This document shows, piece after piece, positions 58,195 through 64,000 of a DNA stretch of 64,000 nt. The DNA comes from Austwickia sp. (lineage in GTDB: Bacteria > Actinomycetota > Actinomycetes > Actinomycetales > Dermatophilaceae). The stretch spans positions 2,976,001 through 3,040,000 of the forward strand of contig CP064985.1 in assembly GCA_016699675.1 (NCBI GenBank), read 5' to 3'. Each line of letters starts with the position of its first letter. Position 1 is the first letter of the stretch. The notes beneath the pieces were generated by a model. It ran no database searches. It saw nothing but the letters and a program-made list of their open reading frames with translations, and was not told where the DNA came from. The position numbers and the translations under genes were made by a program.

Positions 58195-58233
58195 CGTTTA
58201 CCGGCCACACTAACCATGAAATCTCCGGGTTAA

Positions 58234-59270
58234 GGCGGCGGTAGATCTCGCGGGCGAGGTAGCGCTTGAGGCTTCGGCGGATCTCTCGGAGGGTGCGTCC
58301 TTCGGCGCTTCGGCGTTCGACGTAGGCGCGGGTGCGGGGGTCCATGCGCATGCGGGTGACGACGGCCATGTGCAGCGCGCGGTTCAGGCGCCGGTCGCCG
58401 CCGCGGTTGATGCGGTGGCGGACCGTGTTGCCGGAGGAGGCCGGGATCGGGTTCACGCCGGCGAGGCTGGCGAAGGCGGACTCTGATCGGATGCGTCCCA
58501 GGTGGGACCACGCGGTGAGGGCGACGGGCTGCGGTGATGGGGCCGATGCCAGGCTGTTCGAGCAGGACGCTGGCGGGGCTCTGGTGAAGGAGGTCGCTGA
58601 TCCGCTTGGTGATGTCCTTGAGCTCGTCATCGAGCGCGGCGACGCGCTTAGCCAGCCGGGCGGCTTCCCAGCGGGCAGTGGAGACTGCCAGGGGCTCCTC
58701 TCGCGTGCGCCAGCCGGCGACCGTGGTGATCTGGGCGCCGGTCAGCGGGCGTCGGGCGTCGATCCCGAGGTCGGCCACGCGTAAGAGCGCGGTCAGAGCG
58801 TTGATCGTGGCGGTGCGCTCGGTGCTCATGTGGTCTCGGGCGGCGAGCAGGACGCGGACAGCCGCCCGGACCCCGTCGTCGGCCCGCGGGTGGCGCAGCG
58901 CTGTGACCTGCAACGGGAGGGCTGCTGCGGCGATGCGGCGGGCGTCCAGCGGGTCGGATTTGCCGATGCCACGGTCGGCGCGCGCGTTCATCCGTGGCGC
59001 TTCGACGACCTCGTAGCCGGCGTCGGCCACGACGCGGGCCAGCCGCGCCCCGTAAGTGCCGGTGCCCTCGATGACCCACAGGACCGCCACGTCGCCGCCG
59101 GTGCGGCGCGCGACAAACGCGACAGCCCGTGCAAGCCCGGCCGTCGTGGCCGGGAACTGGCCCTCGTCGAGCAGCTCGCCCTGCGGGCAGACCAGGATCG
59201 AGTGGGCGTGGTTGCGGGCGTGGGTGTCCACGCCGATGACGAACGGATGTGAATGCGCGACGATGGCCAT
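58234..59270 (-). pseudogene. IS110-family transposase, frameshifted and split by IS1380
   Basis: N-terminal DEDD part: FVIGVDTHARNHAHS, WVIEGTGTYGARLA, IGKSDPLDARRIA. The C-terminal Tnp_20 part reads LAGVNPIPASSGNTVRHRIN and GGDRRLNRALH, but in a different frame: an extra C near 58535 (GCAGCCCGTCGCC where GCAGCCGTCGCC fits) breaks QPGIGPITAA from VALTAWSHLG. The last residues, AREIYRRL, run into the IS1380 end; the remaining codons lie left of 56537. Two independent lesions, so inactive unless the shift is an error. Confidence 0.85.
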
Positions 59271-59390
59271 GGCGATCGTTGTTCCTTCCTCGAGACGGGG
59301 CGTGGTCACGGTCGCCGAGCGGCCGGTACCGGTCCGGGAAGAAGTCACATCGGGGCAAATCTGTGATGAGCCACGGCTCGCGGGCCGGGC
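59271..59390 (-). ncRNA. Possible IS110 bridge-RNA region (non-coding left end)
   Basis: Non-coding 120 bases between the element limit and the transposase ATG. IS110-group elements encode their guide (bridge) RNA in this position. Palindromic patches such as GCGAGCC...GGCTCGC-like segments are present, but no structure has been folded, so this is a positional inference. Confidence 0.3.
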
Positions 59391-59433
59391 AATCTCCTGA
59401 TGAGGTCACGGAGGTGGGCCGGACGGTGCGAGC

Positions 59434-61271
59434 AATGATCAGAACCTGTGGATGGCGCTCGGCGAGGTGACGTGAGGTGGACGTACCTCCCGAGCAAGAT
59501 CGAAGTCCATGCTCAAGTTCGGATCGGGGTCGGCGTTGGCGCGCCGGCTCGGGAAGGTACATCCATGCTCAAGGTAGTTCACGACGCTTCGGCGTCCAAC
59601 GAGTCGGCCGGTGGTTCGCTGTTGGATGAGATCGTCCGTGACGGCGCTCGGCAGATGCTTGCGGCAGCGTTGCAGGCCGAGGTCGCTGTCTACATCGAGG
59701 CGTTCGCCGACGAGGTCGACGAGGCGGGTCGGCGGCTGGTGGTGCGCAACGGTCATCACGGGTCGCGGGAGGTGACCACGGCGGCGGGCGCGATCCCGGT
59801 GCGTGCACCGCGGGTCAACGACAAGCGCGTCGACCCGATCACCGGGCAGCGGCAGCGGTTCGCCTCGGCGATCCTGCCGGCCTGGGCGAGGAAGTCGCCG
59901 AAGGTTGCCGAGGTGTTGCCGCTGCTGTACCTGCACGGCCTGTCCAGCGGCGACTTCGGCCCGGCGCTGACCCAGTTCCTCGGCTCCGGTGCGGGCCTGT
60001 CGGCGGCCACGATCACCCGGCTGACGAAGGACTGGCAAGACGAGGCGGCCGCGTTCAACAAGCGCTCGTTGGCCGAGACCGACTACGTGTACGTGTGGGT
60101 CGACGGGATCCACCTCAAGGTCCGTCTCGAGCAGGACAAGGTGTGCCTGCTGGTGATGATCGGCGTGCGTGCCGACGGTTCGAAGGAACTGATCGCGCTC
60201 GACGACGGGCACCGGGAGTCGACCGAGTCCTGGCTCGACCTGCTCCGGTGCTGCAAGCGACGTGGCATGCGGGCACCGGTGCTCGCGGTCGGCGACGGTG
60301 CACTCGGGTTCTGGGCCGCGGTCCGGCAGGTGTTCCCCGAGGCTCGTGAGCAGCGCTGCTGGTTCCACAAGATCGCCAACGTCCTCAACGTGCTGCCGAA
60401 GTCGGCCCAGCCCGGCGCGAAGGCCGCGCTGGCGGAGATCTGGAAACGCCGAGGACAAGGACCACGCGAAGGCCGCGGCGAAGGCGTTCGTAGCCGACTA
60501 CGGTGCGAAGTGGCCCAAGGCGGCCGCGAAGATCACCGAGGACCTCGACGTGCTCTTGGCGTTCTACGACTACCCGGCCGAGCACTGGATCCACCTGCGC
60601 ACGACCAACCCGATCGAGTCGACCTTCGCCACCGTCCGGCTTCGTCAGCGGGTCACCAAGGGACCCGGCTCCCGGGCTGCCGGGGTGGCCATGGCGTTCA
60701 AGCTCATCGAGTCCGCGCAAGCACGCTGGCGCGCGGTCAATGCACCGCACCTGGTCGCGTTGGTCCGCGCGGGTGCGACCTTCAAGAACGGCCAACTCGT
60801 CGAACGCGACGACGACGAGACGGGAGCGGCCGCGTGAGCTCGGCACCGATCGGGACCATCCACCACGTCGAGCTATGGGTCCCCGACATCGACCGCGCCG
60901 CCGCGCAGTGGGGATGGCTGCTCACCGAGCTGGGCTACCAGCCGTTTCAGGAATGGACCGGTGGATGCAGTTGGCGCCTGGCGGACACCTACATCGTGAT
61001 CGAACAGTCGCCCGACATGCTCGCCGAACCTCACGACAGGAAACGCCCCGGGCTCAACCACCTAGCCTTCCACGCCGGCGATCAGGCCCAGGTCGACGCC
61101 CTCACCGCCGCTGCCGCCGAGAACGGTTGGGCACTCATGTTCGCCGACAAACACCCCCACGCCGGCGGCCCGCAGACCTACGCCGCCTACCTATCGAACA
61201 CCGACGGCCACGAAGTCGAGCTCACCGCGAGCAACCCCGTAAAACTCACCCATCCACAGGTCTTGACGATT
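59434..61271 (+). mobile_element. IS256-family element carrying a VOC-family passenger gene
   Basis: The ends share AACCTGTGGATGG / GACCTGTGGATGG within a 22-base imperfect inverted repeat, 18/22 identical (59434-59455 and 61250-61271). The left half holds an IS256 (Mutator) transposase; a VOC-domain gene overlaps the transposase stop and its 3' end runs through the right repeat. At 1838 bp it is longer than the usual 1.3-1.5 kb. No target duplication was recognised. Confidence 0.65.
59565..60837 (+). pseudogene. IS256-family (Mutator) transposase with one-base insertion
   Basis: Would be about 423 aa. DDE residues lie in YVWVDGIHLKVRLEQDK, AVGDGALGFWAA and, after the shift, RTTNPIESTFATVRLR (catalytic Glu). 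The frame breaks at the AAA of 60444-60446: GAG ATC TGG AAC GCC GAG would give EIWNAEDKDHAKAAAKAF, but an extra A shifts it. The ATG at 59565 (MLKVVHDA) follows GGGAAGG. If the extra A is real, the element depends on another copy. Confidence 0.88.
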
Positions 61272-61325
61272 CCTCCGACGCCGCGCTCGCGCTGTGGCCC
61301 GCCCGACAGACCCATTGACCCGTAA
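60834..61325 (+). CDS. VOC-superfamily protein (glyoxalase/resistance fold), passenger of IS256
   Basis: A 163-aa single VOC domain. Metal ligands are visible: H in TIHHVELWVPD, H in GLNHLAFHAG and E in NTDGHEVELTAS. Members isomerise, cleave or bind (fosfomycin- or bleomycin-type) small molecules. The GTG at 60834 overlaps the transposase stop as GTGA. The natural C-terminus (near ELTASNP) has been extended by about 25 residues through the IS repeat to a stop at 61323. Its function is unknown. Confidence 0.78.
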   Translation: MSSAPIGTIHHVELWVPDIDRAAAQWGWLLTELGYQPFQEWTGGCSWRLADTYIVIEQSPDMLAEPHDRKRPGLNHLAFHAGDQAQVDALTAAAAENGWALMFADKHPHAGGPQTYAAYLSNTDGHEVELTASNPVKLTHPQVLTIPPTPRSRCGPPDRPIDP

Positions 61326-61336
61326 AGGATTCCCCG

Positions 61337-61906
61337 ATGACTCTTCAGCTCAGCGAAATCCCCGACGCCGTTTCCGAGGAGCCGGTGCGCGAGCGGACCA
61401 AGGCTCTCACCGAGCTCGGCTCCCTGGCCAAGCGCCGCACCGTGCTGCGCGCGATGGCGCTGGCCGGGGCCACGATCGGCGCCACCGCGCTGGGGTGGTC
61501 CCCTCTCGGTCGCGCCGGGCAGGCCCGGGCCGAGACGTCCCCCACCGGGTTGACCGGCTGGGACGCCCTGGACTGTAAGGACGCCTATCCGAACGGCTAC
61601 GCCGAGGAGCGCGACAACGTGGGGGTCTATACCGCGGAGCCTGGTGCGTGCTTCGGCGGCTATTACATCGGGTCCACGATGTGCGACAGCACCGGCTGGC
61701 ACAAGGCCGTCAGCGAGCGGATCAGCTGGTCCCAGACGCGGTCCTACCGGCCGATCTCCACGGCCTGCGGGGCCACGACCACGAAGAACGCGTGGCGTTG
61801 GACGGTCAACGGGGTCACCTAGCGGTGCTCCGACGGCGTCATGTCGGTCAAGTACTACGGCATGACCTGGTACAGCTACCTGACTATCTGCCGGGCCAAG
61901 GTCTGA
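61337..61906 (+). pseudogene. Tat-exported six-cysteine protein with in-frame TAG
   Basis: Conceptually 189 aa. A twin-arginine signal (KRRTVLRAMALAGATIGATALG, residues 32-53, cleavage near ARA) leads to a mature part with Cys at 80, 105, 116 and 144. TAG at 61820-61822 stops the frame after 161 residues, but the same frame continues RCSDGVMSVKYYGMTWYSYL with two more cysteines to TGA 61904-61906. Without read-through two of six cysteines, hence one or more disulfides, are lost. The following gene starts 2 bases later. Confidence 0.75.
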
Positions 61907-61907
61907 C

Positions 61908-62105
61908 ATGACGACCGCCCCGCCGCAGCCACCTGCGTGGCATCCCCTCGCCGGCGCCCTGCTCGTGGCGTTTTCGGCGGTTCCGGCGTTGGGGGCTCTC
62001 GTTGCGGCGGGCCTGGGGCGGGCCGGGGCAGGGCCGGCGATCGCGCTCACGGCGTATCTGGCCATGGGCGCCATCGCCGGCTTCTCCGTGTCTGGATCCA
62101 CTTGA
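61908..62105 (+). CDS. Small membrane protein
   Basis: A 65-aa protein with two predicted helices (LAGALLVAFSAVPALGALVAAG and PAIALTAYLAMGAIAGFSV). It starts 2 bases after the Tat-protein frame and is followed by a 183-aa membrane protein gene, so the three look like an operon. No family recognised. Confidence 0.55.
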   Translation: MTTAPPQPPAWHPLAGALLVAFSAVPALGALVAAGLGRAGAGPAIALTAYLAMGAIAGFSVSGST

Positions 62106-62123
62106 AGTCGGAACTCAGCCTTC

Positions 62124-62675
62124 GTGCTGAACTCGCCCGTGTGGCGAGGCTGGCCGCAGTACGCCTTCGGGGTGGGGCTCGTCGTGGGAGGTCTGCTCTC
62201 GGCGGCGGTCCTGGTGACCGTGGGTTCCTTGGTGCGACTTGTGGCGCCACCCGCGTTCTGGGCGGCGATGATCGCGGTGTGGTTTGCGGTGGTCGCGCTT
62301 CGGGAGGTCGGGGCGTTGTCCTTCGGGTTGCCCCAGAACGCCCGGCTGGTCCCGGAGTCCGTGCTTCGGCACGGCCGATTCTGGGGCCCGTTCGAGTTCG
62401 GGCTGGAGATGGGTACCGGGGTGCGGACGTATGTCACCTCCGGGCTTGCGTACGTCGTGGTGCCCGTGCTGGCGCTCTTGGCGGGGTGGGCACCGGCGCT
62501 GCTGGCCGGCGTGGGCTTCGGTCTCGGCCGGACCGTGATGACGGTCTCGGCGCTGCGCTACGGAAGGGACGCCGAATGGGACCGAGCGTTTGATCGCCAC
62601 GCGCGCCCGATCCACGGGATTCTCCTAAGCGCGTTCGCGGCGGCGCTAGCCGTGGCGTTGGTGGCGGCCCTTTGA
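62124..62675 (+). CDS. Polytopic membrane protein of unknown function
   Basis: A 183-aa protein with four or five predicted helices (FGVGLVVGGLLSAAVLVTVG, PPAFWAAMIAVWFAVVAL, VVVPVLALLAGWAPALLAG, GILLSAFAAALAVALVAA). It starts at GTG 62124. A motif RHGRFWGPFEFGLEMGTGVRTYV between helices 2 and 3 is distinctive. The stop overlaps the convergent MauE-like gene by 30 bases. Likely works with the small membrane protein and the Tat-exported protein upstream. Confidence 0.7.
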   Translation: MLNSPVWRGWPQYAFGVGLVVGGLLSAAVLVTVGSLVRLVAPPAFWAAMIAVWFAVVALREVGALSFGLPQNARLVPESVLRHGRFWGPFEFGLEMGTGVRTYVTSGLAYVVVPVLALLAGWAPALLAGVGFGLGRTVMTVSALRYGRDAEWDRAFDRHARPIHGILLSAFAAALAVALVAAL

Positions 62676-63239
62676 GCGCCGGGCGGCCTCGCCGTCCCGG
62701 GCCTGATCTGTGAGGACGGTCGGCAGCAGGGCAGCGATCGCCGCGAGCAGCCCGGCGGCAGCCAGCAGGATGAGGCGGTCCGGCGCGGGCATGTCGATCG
62801 CGGTCGCCCCGGCGGCCGGGGGCCAGTTCATCGCGCTGCCTGCCGAGCAGGCGGCGAACAGCGCCGCCCGCCCGATAGCCGGGACCCCCGCCGGCGTGTC
62901 CCCGCCGAGGCAGCCACATGGGGCCCCGGGGCGACGACGGACCAGGACCAGCAGGTAGGCGGCGAAGCCCGCGTACAGCGCGGTCGGCACCGCGCAGCTC
63001 TCGCGGAAGCCGGGGGCGCCGCCGACCCAGAGCGCCAGCACGACGACGCCGACCGCCAGCTGCGCCGGTCCGAGGGCGGCGCCGACGACCCGGCGCCCGC
63101 GGGGCCCGAGCAACCTCTGGCGCGCCAGCGTGGCCGCCAGCCGGGGTCGGTCCAGGCTGTCCAGCGCACCGGCCACGAGGAGCAAAACGGCGCCCGCGAG
63201 CGTCCCGATGGTCACGGCGTCCGCCCACCTGAGCACCAC
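62646..63239 (-). CDS. MauE/DoxX-like redox-associated membrane protein
   Basis: A 197-aa protein with four predicted helices (about 10-30, 45-75, 85-100, 120-180). The motif GAPCGCLGG in the loop after the third helix is typical of MauE-family proteins, which maintain disulfides of periplasmic or Tat-exported proteins such as methylamine dehydrogenase. It is convergent with the membrane-protein operon that includes a Tat-exported cysteine-rich protein, a natural client. The stop overlaps the neighbour by 30 bases. Confidence 0.72.
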   Translation of the reverse strand: MVLRWADAVTIGTLAGAVLLLVAGALDSLDRPRLAATLARQRLLGPRGRRVVGAALGPAQLAVGVVVLALWVGGAPGFRESCAVPTALYAGFAAYLLVLVRRRPGAPCGCLGGDTPAGVPAIGRAALFAACSAGSAMNWPPAAGATAIDMPAPDRLILLAAAGLLAAIAALLPTVLTDQARDGEAARRSKGRHQRHG

Positions 63240-63686
63240 AGACCCAGACTAGGAGAACTGCTCGGACGGCTGGCTGGCTCCGGCCGCCCAGCATGGGCCG
63301 GAAGGCCTCGAGGCCCGGGCTGGGCGGCTCGCGGGAAAGCGCCACCTGGGACCGGCGGTGCGTTGCGCAAACCGACGCATGGTGAGACGGTGGCGAAGGA
63401 TTGGCTGTTGCCGCCGCGGCAGGGTGGTTAAGCGGTCTGTGGGCGGTCATGGACGAGCCGGCGGCCGCCCGGCTGCCTCGTGCGGGCGGGTCATTCACCT
63501 GCGAATACGTCTGTTAACGGTCGTCCGCGCGACCTTTGTCGACGGGATCGTGGGGGCATTCGCCGGTTCCCAGATCCATCCGACGCAGCGCGCCGGGACA
63601 GACATCGTGCCTGCTAGGCGGGTCGAACAATCGACGAACGGTCGCGTCGGGACTTGATCGGCGTTTTCGTAACTGTCACTATCAGG
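63240..63686. other. Gene-free spacer, nothing recognised
   Basis: About 450 bases with lower GC in its right half and no frame of coding character. It presumably contains promoters for the MauE-like gene and for whatever lies to the right. No RNA gene, repeat or terminator was seen. Confidence 0.5.
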
Positions 63687-64000
63687 ATGAACGTTCTGGA
63701 CGGTCGGCTTTACCAAGACCCGGTCAGATCGTCGGCTTTTCTGTCTCGTTCTCGCGGAGCGTGGCGACGGCTTGTGCCGCTCCAGTTCGCGGACGTGACC
63801 GGGTCGGACTGCTGGTTGCGGCCAGCTTCGCCTGACCCCCTTGAGCCCGCGTCATGCGCGGGTCGTGGTCGGCCGGTCAACGGCGCCCTGCCGACCACGA
63901 TCCGGCGTCTTGACGTCGCCGTGAAGCGCATCCCCCCGGCGCCCAACACGCCGTCCCATGCGCTCGCCCCCCGTCTCCCCGCCAGCCAGGAGGACCCGCT
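63687..64000 (+). CDS. Possible start of a gene running off the right edge
   Basis: An open frame from ATG 63687 (MNVLDGRLYQDP) continues without stop to the end of the window. Only the last third (from about GTG 63921, KRIPPAPNTPSHALAPRLP) has the third-position GC typical of this genome, so the true start may be there. No ribosome site supports either, and an inverted repeat (63864-63873 with 63890-63899) lies inside. No family recognised. Confidence 0.3.
   Translation, partial: MNVLDGRLYQDPVRSSAFLSRSRGAWRRLVPLQFADVTGSDCWLRPASPDPLEPASCAGRGRPVNGALPTTIRRLDVAVKRIPPAPNTPSHALAPRLPASQEDP

Larger units (their letters stand above)
56538..58233 (-). mobile_element. Complete IS1380-family insertion sequence (1696 bp)
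   Basis: Terminal inverted repeats begin TTAACCCGGA and are 17/20 identical (56538-56557 and 58214-58233). They are bordered by a direct GGCG at 56534-56537 and 58234-58237, matching the 4-bp target duplication of this family. One transposase gene fills the element. It is inserted in the C-terminal codons of the IS110 transposase. Confidence 0.9.
56489..59398 (-). mobile_element. IS110-family element, interrupted by the IS1380 element
   Basis: The octamer AATCTCCT is present at both limits (56489-56496 and 59391-59398), flanking an element that, after removal of the nested IS1380 and one target copy, is about 1.2 kb, the usual IS110 size. Neither end has inverted repeats, as expected of this family. 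Joining the outside sequences restores the ISL3 reading frame, which supports both limits. The 120 bases between the transposase start (59270) and the right limit are non-coding. Confidence 0.75.

Noticed and set aside
56365..61271. Composite transposon
   Set aside because: The elements belong to four different families and none is duplicated at both ends, so nesting rather than a composite structure explains them.
63358..63657. Plus-strand 99-codon frame
   Set aside because: No ribosome site, no coding-type third-position bias and no recognisable motif.

Overview
The window is 64 kb of very GC-rich DNA. It has strong G/C third-position bias, frequent GTG starts and many 4-base ATGA or GTGA gene overlaps. 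Mycothiol synthesis (mshB), DUF3117, a SigE/O-methyltransferase pair, succinylase-type lysine genes (dapC, dapD, dapE), 7Fe ferredoxin, TatB and class Ic aspartate aminotransferase all point to an actinomycete. The order ferredoxin-dapC ... dapD-dapE ... LOG protein-DivIVA-like ... DUF3117 ... O-methyltransferase/sigE ... tatB-mrp-DUF1003-MgtE-like is, from memory, the mycobacterial order. Polyhydroxyalkanoate (PHA) genes, PPK2 and two membrane pyrophosphatases suggest a polymer-storing, environmental member. The genus cannot be fixed from sequence alone.

Layout. 1-5.8 kb (minus): a peptide ABC importer (two ATPases, two permeases, binding lipoprotein). 5.9-13.5 kb: CBS-pair protein, a divergent membrane pyrophosphatase, Nudix hydrolase, PstS lipoprotein, TypA and a VapBC module. 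13.5-24.6 kb: amidase, RraA-like protein, AspT, a second (canonical) membrane pyrophosphatase, PPK2, MshB, flavin reductase and a decayed FUSC-type membrane protein gene. 24.7-31.6 kb: ferredoxin and lysine/diaminopimelate genes, with a structured inverted-repeat array at 26.4 kb, a membrane-anchored lysozyme-like protein and a Tat-exported C39-like peptidase. 31.8-35.0 kb: ahpC-ahpF-oxyR. 35.0-40.4 kb: LOG protein, DivIVA-like protein, GT-C mannosyltransferase, enoyl-CoA hydratase, DUF3117, O-methyltransferase and sigE.

40.5-47.1 kb: a PHA island (small phasin-like protein, phaB, phaC, a PhaC partner, XRE regulator, phasin) followed by an ABC-2 exporter. It lies where rseA and htrA would be expected, between sigE and tatB. 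47.2-56.0 kb: tatB, mrp, DUF1003, a soluble PRC/MgtE-N/CBS protein, two tandem CitE/malyl-CoA lyase-like enzymes, dodecin, an HTH protein and an acyl-CoA dehydrogenase.

56.3-61.3 kb is a mobile pile-up. An ISL3-type transposase remnant is split by an IS110 element, which is itself split by a complete IS1380-family element with 4-bp target duplications. Next to them is an IS256-family element that carries a VOC-family passenger gene inside its inverted repeats. 61.3-63.2 kb: a Tat-exported six-cysteine protein with an in-frame TAG, two membrane proteins and a MauE-like protein. The last 0.75 kb has no well-supported gene.

Several genes carry single-base indels (FUSC gene, IS110 and IS256 transposases). 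These are either real decay or base-calling errors, and reads would be needed to tell.
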